DNA of 55,243 nt, from the IMG/VR virus record IMGVR_UViG_3300032516_000034, positions 1-55,243 of that record, one strand, 5' to 3'. Source of the stretch: a virus. The position numbers were made by a program, and so were the translations under genes. Below are positions 47,292 through 54,792 of this stretch, piece after piece (within the stretch, counting starts at the first letter, position 1; each line of letters opens with the position of its first letter). Under the pieces are notes generated by a model. The model did no database searches and had not been told where the DNA came from. It saw nothing but the letters and a program-made list of their open reading frames with translations.

Positions 47292-49487
47292 TTATACGCT
47301 TATCCTGCCCGCAGTTATCACACTGACAATCTTTTTCACAAACTCACCGCCCATTTCGGAAACATCGTTCAGATACAGGAAATACTTTTCCCCGTAAAAC
47401 TGAGCAGGTTCATTCGTTTCGAGTCCTATCCCGTAGACCTCGATTCCATTCTTGCGGCACCGCTCGCAAACCCGCTTCAGGTTGGCCCCCATAACATCGT
47501 CATTGTATTGCCCCGCACATGGCTCGCCGTCGCTCAAGCTGAATACAACCCTGCGGCTTTCATTGCGGCCTGCCAGACGCATCGCGGCATACTCCACGAC
47601 TTCACCGTCAACATTGTGCTTCTTTGCCCTCATCTGCATAAGCCGCGATTTCACAACATCCCAGTGTTCATCAAATGCCTTGTAATGATTATACACAATC
47701 GGGTTCGTGCGATTCATTCCGTCCATCGGCGGTATCCTGCTATCGTCCTGCCCGAACTGGGTAGTTGTTCCAGTAATTTCAAACGGAACGCCAACTTTGG
47801 ACAGCGATTCCCCTATCGCTATGGCCAGCAGCCGAACATCGTGAATCTCACCGTTCATGGAGCCCGACTCATCAATAACTATTTCAACAGCGGTGGAAAT
47901 CTCTTCGCCGTCTTTCTGCCGCGAGAAAACTTCCTTGGACAGAGACTTGGCGATTGCTACGAACCGTTTCTTATCAATCTTGCCGTGACGCTGATAGGGC
48001 TCCTTGCGGCATCGAGTGATCGCCCGCAGGGCCTGCTCGAAAGCGCGGGTAAGAGAAGCCACATTCACCGAAATCTGTGCCCGCTCTGCTTCAAAACCCG
48101 GCCTGTCATAATCCGATACGGGCGGCACATTGTGAATATCACCATCACGATTCGCCAAGTAAGACAAATCCTCGGGAGTCAGCTTTTCAAATTCCTTTTT
48201 CAACTCTTCATCCAGAGCATCCTTTTTGCTCAGGCCGTCAGTCTCATCTTCCAGTTTGGTATCCGCCTGTTTCTCGGCAAGCTCGTCGGCTTCCTTGTCT
48301 TCTTCTGCTGGCGATTCCTCATCCTCGTTTTTCTGTTCATCCTTGTCGGCCTTGTCTTCAGCTTTTTCACTTTCGCCCTTGCCGCCGCCCTTTTCTTCAC
48401 CTTTGGATTCTTGTTCATCGCCAGCATCACCAGAATCATCGTCATCGGCATCACCGTTTTCAGATTCTTCTTCGTCGTCGTCTTTATCGTCCGAACCGTC
48501 CGCGCTATTCTCGGATTCCTTCTTGTCGGAATCATCGGCGTCAGGCTCGTCGGCCTTGCTCTCTTTGCCCTCAGACTCTTCATTCTCAGACTCATCTTTG
48601 CTATCGGAATCTTTTTCATCATCCTTGTCGGCCTTGTCTTCAGAATCTTCTTCGTCGGAGCCGCTCTTGCTCTCGGTTTCCTTTTCCTCGGTTTCATCGT
48701 CAAGATCGCCGCTGCCACTGGACTGATTTTCATCGGAATCTTCTTCGCCAGATTCCTGCTCTTCATTCTCGCCAGAGCCGCCCGACTGATTCTCATCGCT
48801 CTCTTTTTCTTCGGGCTTCTGCTCCTTATCCTGCTTAGGCTGGGACTTCGGTTGCGGCTTGTTCTCTTCGTTGAACTTCTTGTTCTCTTCTTTCAGCAAC
48901 TCGTAAACCTTCTTGGCAATTTCCAAGCTGTCCTTCGCGCTTTTCGCAAAACGAATCTGAGAAAACTCATTGTATGCCGCCTTGAAGTAAACATCGGCCT
49001 TCGGAGTCAGCTTCCATAAAGGACGAGTGCCTTCAACCATCATAGCCATCGCACAAAGAGCTTCCCAGAGCGGCTGGCCTTGCCCTGCGATAATCTGCCC
49101 AGCGATGCGCTTGTTATAGTATTCAGTCGCCCAGCGGAACACGGGGCCGCAACCCTCGTGATCGGTGGCGACCCTTCGTTCCATTCTGCGATCTTCCAAA
49201 GCGTTAAATATTTCAAACTTGGCACCCTTTGGATATTCAGATTTGTCGAGACGAGTTTCGGCGATGTGTCCGCCTTCGTGGTAGATCGCATGACGCAGGA
49301 GATTGAGAGCTTCCTGAGTAATTCCAGACGCGCAGGCCATTCTCGGAATTCGGATCACACCCGCGAAAATATCGGCATCAACCGCAGTGGAATTATGATA
49401 GACAATCTTAATGTTGCGGTTCTTGGACAGCCACGCAGCAACAACCTTCATGGCTTCTTCGACTTGATTTTCTGTAGCGTAATACAT
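47292..49487 (-). CDS. CobT-like VWA protein
   Basis: 731 aa, ATG 49487 after GGAGGGCAAAG. N-terminal part has a zinc-peptidase-like HEGGH at 70-74 (LRHAIYHEGGHIAE). Residues ~200-420 are an extreme Asp/Glu/Ser tract. The C-terminal VWA domain starts VIDESGSMNG (MIDAS, ~537-546) and has SLSDGEP for the third metal ligand. This order (helical N part, acidic tract, VWA) matches CobT, partner of CobS. Single gene after a family B promoter, followed by the WGR gene. Probably a phage-specific chaperone or remodelling complex. Confidence 0.8.
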   Translation of the reverse strand: MYYATENQVEEAMKVVAAWLSKNRNIKIVYHNSTAVDADIFAGVIRIPRMACASGITQEALNLLRHAIYHEGGHIAETRLDKSEYPKGAKFEIFNALEDRRMERRVATDHEGCGPVFRWATEYYNKRIAGQIIAGQGQPLWEALCAMAMMVEGTRPLWKLTPKADVYFKAAYNEFSQIRFAKSAKDSLEIAKKVYELLKEENKKFNEENKPQPKSQPKQDKEQKPEEKESDENQSGGSGENEEQESGEEDSDENQSSGSGDLDDETEEKETESKSGSDEEDSEDKADKDDEKDSDSKDESENEESEGKESKADEPDADDSDKKESENSADGSDDKDDDEEESENGDADDDDSGDAGDEQESKGEEKGGGKGESEKAEDKADKDEQKNEDEESPAEEDKEADELAEKQADTKLEDETDGLSKKDALDEELKKEFEKLTPEDLSYLANRDGDIHNVPPVSDYDRPGFEAERAQISVNVASLTRAFEQALRAITRCRKEPYQRHGKIDKKRFVAIAKSLSKEVFSRQKDGEEISTAVEIVIDESGSMNGEIHDVRLLAIAIGESLSKVGVPFEITGTTTQFGQDDSRIPPMDGMNRTNPIVYNHYKAFDEHWDVVKSRLMQMRAKKHNVDGEVVEYAAMRLAGRNESRRVVFSLSDGEPCAGQYNDDVMGANLKRVCERCRKNGIEVYGIGLETNEPAQFYGEKYFLYLNDVSEMGGEFVKKIVSVITAGRISV

Positions 49488-49503
49488 CTTTGCCCTCCAC
49501 TGA

Positions 49504-49532
49504 TACATTGCAATAGGAAGGCGAAAATCCAG
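49504..49532 (-). promoter_or_regulatory. Family B promoter, copy 5
   Basis: CTGGAT (49527-49532), 17 nt, AATGTA (49504-49509). The first box begins 2 nt after the stop of the AAA+ gene upstream (49535). Confidence 0.7.
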
Positions 49533-49534
49533 AG

Positions 49535-51193
49535 TTATTGAATCTCTTTTTCAGTTTGCTTGAAAAAAGAAAGTTTTTTCAGCATCTCGGCGTCCACGGG
49601 CTTTTTCGATTTGCTTGCAACAACCAAGGCCAGCTTCAGCAAGTTCTTGATGTCCCTGCCAGACAGTTTCGGCAGAACAGTGAGTATTCGATCTATCTCG
49701 CCAGCGGGTATCTTAACCCCGTTCTGATCGGACAGGATACTCCACAGTGTTTTCTGCTCGCTGGGAGATGGCGACTGATACCGAAGCCTTGCTGTCAGCC
49801 GACTGACGATGGCGTCATCAACAACACAACCGCGATTGGTTGTGAAAAACAACACTCCCCTGTAATATTCCAGCACCCGAAGGAATACGCCCACGATGGC
49901 ATTCTGAATAATGTTGTCGCCGCGCTCGTGTACATAAACGTCAGACTCGTCTATTAACAGGATTGCGCCCCAGCGTTCGGCGCGTTCCAAAACTTTTTGA
50001 AGCTCTTTTTCTATCGCATCGACATCCAATCCGAGCTGGCTTGACTGCACGCGATAGAGCGGACGCTGCATGACTTCCGAATAAACCTCTGCGGTGAGCG
50101 TTTTACCCGTGCCGGGTGGGCCTTCCAATAATACAATCGTGCCGCCTTCCTTGCCGCTCACAATATCCCGAAACTTATCTCGGCTGTGCTCGATGATTGT
50201 CTCGATGAACTCCTTGACCTCCTGCGGCAGCACGAGTTTATTTCCCACGGTAGTATCATACTGATACCGCTCGACATTGTTGATATGCGCCCTGTAATGC
50301 GCATGCTCATCCAGATCGAAAAGATCGAGAATGGGATGAATCGGAAGTTCCCATAACTTCTCTTCGTTCTTGTCCCAAAATTCGCAGTATGCAATCGAAG
50401 AAATGTCTTTTTCGCTCTGCTGTGGATCGACAACCATTTTGGCATCACGGCCTGCTTGGCCAACAGTGCGAAAGCCACGACGGCTCCATCCCTCTACCAG
50501 TTCTGCTTTCCCGCGCACATTAAGCTGAAGTCCGTCTTCTTCACAGATTTTCTTGAACTTCTCCACTTCGCCCTGAAGAGACTTTATCCGCTCGGGTGTT
50601 TCCAGATACATACCTTTCTTGGCAAGCAACTCGGACATCTTCATATTCTTGTCGAAATCATTAGGACGGATACATGAATCAATGCACCCCTTTTCGCCAT
50701 TGGTGATATTCAAAGCCCTGAGACTCAAAGAAACATTCTGAAGGGAATACGCACCCGGCGGGTGATATTCGATACTGCTAACAAACCACGGAACCAGATT
50801 CCCATCTTCTGTCTGGCTGAAAATCCATTTGCGTTCCGACTTGCCAACATACGCCTTCAGCGCGGCAACCAGATTCTCAAAACGATTTACTGTCGCACCA
50901 TCGGGATTTCGCCGTATCTCTACCCATTGAGCCAGCACCTTGGATGACATGGCTGCGCTACGGTCGCCAGCGGCAGCCTTCTTCGCGAGAAGCTCCTGAA
51001 GCTTGCTCACAGTATCGCCGTCCCATTCCGACACATCCACCTTGGCTTTACCGCGTCCAATGGAATGCTGGTATCGCCAGCCGAACATTTCGCCGTCTTC
51101 CATTTCCTTCTTGCCCACAAGTTTCTTCAGCAGCTCCATGTCGGCTTCGTCGATGATTACCTTATATCCTGATTCTCCTTCTCCCCTTCTCAT
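49535..51193 (-). CDS. AAA+ ATPase (FtsH/Vps4-like core) with long N-terminal domain
   Basis: 552 aa; ATG 51193 overlaps the stop of the 55-aa gene (ATGA). Residues 1-320 have no known domain. Walker A is LLEGPPGTGKTLTAEV (~355-370), Walker B AILLIDESDVYVHE (~402-415), sensor VLFFTTNR, and a C-terminal helical lid with LSGRDIKNLLKLA. Lacks a protease domain. Members of this class unfold or disassemble proteins. Its family B promoter, shared with the CobS/CobT-like genes, suggests the same stage of infection. Confidence 0.8.
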   Translation of the reverse strand: MRRGEGESGYKVIIDEADMELLKKLVGKKEMEDGEMFGWRYQHSIGRGKAKVDVSEWDGDTVSKLQELLAKKAAAGDRSAAMSSKVLAQWVEIRRNPDGATVNRFENLVAALKAYVGKSERKWIFSQTEDGNLVPWFVSSIEYHPPGAYSLQNVSLSLRALNITNGEKGCIDSCIRPNDFDKNMKMSELLAKKGMYLETPERIKSLQGEVEKFKKICEEDGLQLNVRGKAELVEGWSRRGFRTVGQAGRDAKMVVDPQQSEKDISSIAYCEFWDKNEEKLWELPIHPILDLFDLDEHAHYRAHINNVERYQYDTTVGNKLVLPQEVKEFIETIIEHSRDKFRDIVSGKEGGTIVLLEGPPGTGKTLTAEVYSEVMQRPLYRVQSSQLGLDVDAIEKELQKVLERAERWGAILLIDESDVYVHERGDNIIQNAIVGVFLRVLEYYRGVLFFTTNRGCVVDDAIVSRLTARLRYQSPSPSEQKTLWSILSDQNGVKIPAGEIDRILTVLPKLSGRDIKNLLKLALVVASKSKKPVDAEMLKKLSFFKQTEKEIQ

Positions 51194-51357
51194 AGTTTCA
51201 CCAATACGCTTCCTTTGACAAAAATCCAGCCGAGACGCTTATACATTTTCTGAATCTCGCTATCCCTGCGCTTGTATGCTACGACATCAACAGGATTATT
51301 CCTTTTATCAACTACCACCCAACAGGATAGTGAATACATCTGATGCTTCCTTGCCAT
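51190..51357 (-). CDS. 55-aa basic protein ahead of the AAA+ gene
   Basis: ATG 51357 after AAGGAGAATTGTA. Reads MARKHQMYSLSCWVVVDKRN and later AYKRRDSEIQKMYKRLGWIF. Small beta-beta-helix-like protein without known family. The stop overlaps the next ATG. Confidence 0.65.
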   Translation of the reverse strand: MARKHQMYSLSCWVVVDKRNNPVDVVAYKRRDSEIQKMYKRLGWIFVKGSVLVKL

Positions 51358-51376
51358 TACAATTCTCCTTTGAGAC

Positions 51377-51405
51377 TACATTGCAACAGGAAGACGAAAA
51401 TCCAG
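51377..51405 (-). promoter_or_regulatory. Family B promoter, copy 6
   Basis: CTGGAT (51400-51405), 17 nt, AATGTA (51377-51382), spacer TTTCGTCTTCCTGTTGC. This copy is closest to the family consensus. ATG 51357 is 20 nt downstream. Confidence 0.75.
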
Positions 51406-51421
51406 AGATAATGTAGGTTTT

Positions 51422-51808
51422 TCACAACGGAGCTTCTTCAGTGATGATAACCGCGCCATCAGCGAGTATCCGTGCGGCCTGTGCAACGCCGTTCGCCGTA
51501 ACAGGAACAATCGGGGGAAAACCGCTATTTGTCATAGACGCGCTGATAACATTACAAACCCACTCCACCTCCGCCTCGAAGCAACGGCTTCGCCAGTATT
51601 CATTCAGCCGCTCGTCACGAGCCTCGGCAGTGCGCCTCTGTGCCTTCGTAAGCAACTCAAAAAGCGCGGCAGGGTCTTTGCCTCGGCAAGCTTCAAAGCC
51701 TTCTACGGAGCCGTCCAGACGCTCTTTTTCCTCTGGCTTGTTGTAGTCCGCTTTGGCGGCTGCAATACCGTCATCAATCACTCGTTTTAGAAATCCGTAG
51801 TAGTCCAT
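51422..51808 (-). CDS. Unknown 128-aa protein
   Basis: ATG 51808 after CGGAGGGCGTGAGGC. Helical, begins MDYYGFLKRVIDDGIAAAK. The middle has YWRSRCFEAEVEWVCN. No family recognised. It follows the methyltransferase gene by 3 nt. Confidence 0.6.
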   Translation of the reverse strand: MDYYGFLKRVIDDGIAAAKADYNKPEEKERLDGSVEGFEACRGKDPAALFELLTKAQRRTAEARDERLNEYWRSRCFEAEVEWVCNVISASMTNSGFPPIVPVTANGVAQAARILADGAVIITEEAPL

Positions 51809-51811
51809 GCC

Positions 51812-52330
51812 TCACGCCCTCCGCGTTGCAGCGAAACACCAACAGTAGTCGCCAACATTGTCCCACTCCCGAACAACACTCATTGCCGCCATCCTGCTCC
51901 ACACGCGCTCCTTGAATGTTGCCAGTGAGTAGTCGGCCTCCTTATGGGCCTGATTGATCGTTCCCATCTGTCCATGCGCCCTATTATACACCAGATACTT
52001 CTGCTGATCGGGAGCACACAGAAGCAAAATGCCGCCTATCCTGAGCACCCGCGTCCATTCGTAAAGCAATACCACCTGATCGTTATACGAGAAGTCTTCG
52101 ATTAAATGAGAAGAGTAGGCGTAATCCAGAGTCTCATTCTTGAACGGTAAACTGCGGGCGTCACCATGCAGGTGTTGCGGATGATTTCCGACTGGGCCAT
52201 ACGAATGAGGCAAATCGAAACAAATAGCATTGGGAACAATCGGATCGCCGCCGTAGCCTATGTCGATTCCATCACCGAGGCAATACGGCGCGAGAATACT
52301 CCGAACCTTGGCTGTTTCACTACCACTCAT
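51812..52330 (-). CDS. Class I SAM-dependent methyltransferase
   Basis: 172 aa, ATG 52330 after CAAGGAGACAAA. Motif I is GIDIGYGGDP (SAM binding), with CFDLPHSYG acting as the acidic loop. DARSLPFKNETLDYAYSSHLIEDF covers motifs II-III. LRIGGILLLCAPD is the post-III strand. Short for the family, with a reduced C terminus. The target cannot be told; phage methyltransferases of this size may modify surface glycans, nucleotides or proteins. Confidence 0.75.
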   Translation of the reverse strand: MSGSETAKVRSILAPYCLGDGIDIGYGGDPIVPNAICFDLPHSYGPVGNHPQHLHGDARSLPFKNETLDYAYSSHLIEDFSYNDQVVLLYEWTRVLRIGGILLLCAPDQQKYLVYNRAHGQMGTINQAHKEADYSLATFKERVWSRMAAMSVVREWDNVGDYCWCFAATRRA

Positions 52331-52533
52331 TTTGTCTCCTTGTTGTGACTCTTGAATTTTTCGCAATTGCAATGTTCGTGACGGCAGGCCGTGTTGTCAC
52401 ACCGCGCCCAAGGCAAATCCTGATTATGACTTCTGCGAATATGCCCGCACTGGCATCTGTCTCGACCAGGATCGTGTAAGAATCCACCAAGCCGAACAGA
52501 AAGCTTTGAAGCGTTGCCCTTCGTTATGCTCAT
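52327..52533 (-). CDS. 68-aa Cys/His-rich protein
   Basis: ATG 52533 after TTGGAGCCAA. RCQCGHIRRSH, RCDNTACRHEHCNCEKF gives seven Cys and several His, a probable zinc-binding module. Overlaps neighbours by 4 nt on both sides. Unknown role. Confidence 0.6.
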   Translation of the reverse strand: MSITKGNASKLSVRLGGFLHDPGRDRCQCGHIRRSHNQDLPWARCDNTACRHEHCNCEKFKSHNKETK

Positions 52534-52772
52534 TTGGCTCCAATCAGCTTGCGAATTATGTCCATATCCTGCGGCCTCGACTCCATAATGTTCAGTGTCA
52601 TAGAACCGCCACCGCCAGTAGCATACCCCGAAATCACAATGAACGCCCCGGCAGACACAACCTTCATGCCCATCTTGGCAGCAACATCCTTATGAGATAG
52701 CCTGCCGTCAAACACGACAGGGATTTCTTCCCCTGCATTATTAAGCAGGATCAGGTATTTTGTCGGCTTCAT
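52530..52772 (-). CDS. Unknown 80-aa protein
   Basis: ATG 52772, overlapping the upstream stop. Beta-rich (TKYLILLNNAGEEIPVVFDG) with ISGYATGGGGSMTLNI. No family recognised. Confidence 0.55.
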   Translation of the reverse strand: MKPTKYLILLNNAGEEIPVVFDGRLSHKDVAAKMGMKVVSAGAFIVISGYATGGGGSMTLNIMESRPQDMDIIRKLIGAK

Positions 52773-53032
52773 GGCTTCTTATCTTCCTCTATTTTTACCC
52801 AGCCTTCGCCAAGCCTGAATGCTCCAGTGCTTTCATCCTTCACTGGCAAATCTTTAACTTTCATTTCAACCTTGTCGCCCACTATGTTCAGGTATCTTGC
52901 CCGTTGCAGTTTGCCTTCAGTGCCGATATAGTTGTCAAAACGAGCGAGCCCGTCCACTGGATCGGCGAACAGTTGCACGGCAATCACACCGTCGGCTTCT
53001 TCCATCAGGAGCACACCGAGATTGTCTCTCAT
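52769..53032 (-). CDS. Unknown 87-aa protein
   Basis: ATG 53032 after GGAAGGAATTTTTA; overlaps the stop of the LpxR-like gene (TAATG), so it is coupled to it. Beta-rich (LGVLLMEEADGVIAVQLFAD). Unknown function, perhaps tied to the deacylase. Confidence 0.55.
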   Translation of the reverse strand: MRDNLGVLLMEEADGVIAVQLFADPVDGLARFDNYIGTEGKLQRARYLNIVGDKVEMKVKDLPVKDESTGAFRLGEGWVKIEEDKKP

Positions 53033-53976
53033 TAAAAATTCCTTCCTATGCCGAGTGTGATACTTCCATAGCTCTCTATCACTTCTTGTTCCCTGAACTC
53101 CCGTGATCGCCATATAACCTGATACGATAAGTCGAAATCCGTCCCTGAACCCAAGATGTTGCCCACTGAAAAGGCAAATCCTGCCTTTGCGTCCAACACC
53201 GCAGGCATCAAATCCTGCGACGGGCCATTCTGAAACAGACTGCCGCCGAGCATGATATTTTGCAGAACCGCCTTGCCTGTGGCTCCCGTGAACAGATACG
53301 CCGACAATTCATTTGCATTCCTGTCAATCGTCGGCGTGATAGGTTGTGCCCGATAGTCGTCAGGCACGCGCCAGCCTGCCCTGCCGATAATGCCGCCCTC
53401 GGCAAATACAAATGCGTTGCCAACCGAGTATCCGTACACTTTTGAAACATCTGAACACCAGCCACTGCGCAAGCCAACCTCATACATATTGGCAATGTGC
53501 TCCTCGGTGTAATTCAGCACTATTTCGTTTGGAATCTGATTCGTCCAGCCCATCGGTTTGCGGCCACCGATAACTCGATGAAACCATGTTTGTATGTTGT
53601 CGGATTGCGACCATTCTCCTACCACACCAGCAAGTAATTCTCGCGTGATAAACTCGCCCTTCGTCCACTCCCACTGCGCATAGGAAACAGCGGTAAGGCC
53701 AGCCCACGGCCTGTCATCGGGTTGTGGTGCCGCGTTCGTGATGTCTCGCGGCGTGTAGAATACATTGCGAACGCCGTATGCGCTTCTCGTGCTGGTTCCG
53801 TTCATTGCCACGGGATCGGAAAGGTAACGCAGTTCCATGCCCTGTGTGTAGAAGTAATCAGACTCAGGCAACCCGAAGAAATCGTTCTCTTCCCTGAGTT
53901 GGAAATCACTTGCCAGAAGCGGTATAAGAGCCAGAAGTAGAAGCATGATCGCCAGTCCTATTCTGCTAGATCGCAT
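53032..53976 (-). CDS. LpxR-like lipid A deacylase (DUF2219 family)
   Basis: 314 aa, ATG 53976. Signal peptide at 1-23 (IGLAIMLLLLALIPLLAS). Family hallmarks in order: EENDFFGLPESDYFYTQGMEL (Asn/Asp pair and YTxG), FYTPRDI, DDRPWAGLT, ELLAGVVGEWS, TWFHRVIGGRKPMGW and NQIPNEIVLNY, then amphipathic strands to a C-terminal Phe (SITLGIGRNF), as in outer-membrane barrels. LpxR removes the 3'-acyloxyacyl group from lipid A. In a phage it could change the surface to block superinfection or weaken the outer membrane. Confidence 0.8.
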   Translation of the reverse strand: MRSSRIGLAIMLLLLALIPLLASDFQLREENDFFGLPESDYFYTQGMELRYLSDPVAMNGTSTRSAYGVRNVFYTPRDITNAAPQPDDRPWAGLTAVSYAQWEWTKGEFITRELLAGVVGEWSQSDNIQTWFHRVIGGRKPMGWTNQIPNEIVLNYTEEHIANMYEVGLRSGWCSDVSKVYGYSVGNAFVFAEGGIIGRAGWRVPDDYRAQPITPTIDRNANELSAYLFTGATGKAVLQNIMLGGSLFQNGPSQDLMPAVLDAKAGFAFSVGNILGSGTDFDLSYQVIWRSREFREQEVIESYGSITLGIGRNF

Positions 53977-54181
53977 CCCTGCCGCCCTCCACCTGAGCGA
54001 TATGAATATCGACTCCTTTCTTTTTTGCCCAGTCTATTATCGCGTCAAACGACAATCCCGACTCAACCCAAAAGACGGTGGCATTCTTTGCCTTCGCAAA
54101 GTCGATGCCTTCCGATAACAATGCCTTTACCTTCTGGGCGTTCCGCCCGTCACCGCAATAGAATGTGTATATATTCTTCAC
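53966..54181 (-). CDS. Unknown 71-aa protein
   Basis: Start read as GTG 54181 (VKNIYTFYCGDG), overlapping the upstream stop (GTGA). Alternating strand/helix pattern (NATVFWVESGLSFDAIIDWAKK), a small Rossmann-like fold. No family recognised. Overlaps the LpxR-like start by 11 nt. Confidence 0.5.
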   Translation of the reverse strand: MKNIYTFYCGDGRNAQKVKALLSEGIDFAKAKNATVFWVESGLSFDAIIDWAKKKGVDIHIAQVEGGRDAI

Positions 54182-54735
54182 CGTTCCACCGTCACCCTTC
54201 CTTCTTTGAGCCGCCGCTCGTAATAATTGAACTTTTTCTGCCAGACCTTCTGCTTTGTCTTCGCCAGCTTGGCCTTCCTTTCCCACTCCTGTATTCTACG
54301 AACACAGTGCTTCATTTCGGCAAGAATCTTTTCATCCTTGGCTGGCTCGGGCTTGACTTCGGAAGCTTCAAACCCAAGCGGCATGGCGTCAGCCCATGCC
54401 CATTCCTGCTGCCAGCCTGAGCCCCAGCCATAATGTTTGTCGCTGGCCGATGTGTTGGCATTCTGATTCGCGGCAAACGCCCAAGCAATATTCTTGGCCA
54501 GCACTTTCTTGTCAGGCAGTATGCCCTCGACAACCCTGAGAACCGTAGCCCACTTGTTGTAATACGCGAATACACGGGACATGGTATCTTCGCGATAGTT
54601 GCTGTGCCTGCCATACTTCACCGTGATACAGACGCGCTGCCTGTCTGCGGCGGAAAGCTGCTCAATCTCGGCGACCCTGAGTATGATGGCCCGTAAATGC
54701 TGGCTGTTCAAATTTGTTCTGTTTGCCAATTTCAT
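54178..54735 (-). CDS. Unknown 185-aa protein
   Basis: ATG 54735 after GGAGGAACCACT. Residues ~40-95 (VCITVKYGRHSNYREDTMS, ATVLRVVEGILPDKK) alpha/beta; C-terminal Lys/Glu-rich helix (~130-185). No family recognised. First gene after family B copy 7. Confidence 0.55.
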   Translation of the reverse strand: MKLANRTNLNSQHLRAIILRVAEIEQLSAADRQRVCITVKYGRHSNYREDTMSRVFAYYNKWATVLRVVEGILPDKKVLAKNIAWAFAANQNANTSASDKHYGWGSGWQQEWAWADAMPLGFEASEVKPEPAKDEKILAEMKHCVRRIQEWERKAKLAKTKQKVWQKKFNYYERRLKEGRVTVER

Positions 54736-54752
54736 AGTGGTTCCTCCACTAC

Positions 54753-54781
54753 TACATTGCACGAGAAGCCGAGAAATCCAG
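54753..54781 (-). promoter_or_regulatory. Family B promoter, copy 7
   Basis: CTGGAT (54776-54781), 17 nt, AATGTA (54753-54758). The spacer differs (TTCTCGGCTTCTCGTGC) but keeps TGC before the second box. It begins 12 nt after the stop of the last gene. Confidence 0.7.
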
Positions 54782-54792
54782 AGTTATTCTGG

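Noticed and set aside
47508-49019. Long plus-strand ORF (503 codons) opposite the CobT-like gene, and similar Ser-rich plus-strand ORFs at 48226-48726 and 5683-6246
   Set aside because: They mirror Asp/Glu/Lys-rich coding on the minus strand, have no ribosome binding site and give low-complexity hydrophobic or Ser-rich proteins.
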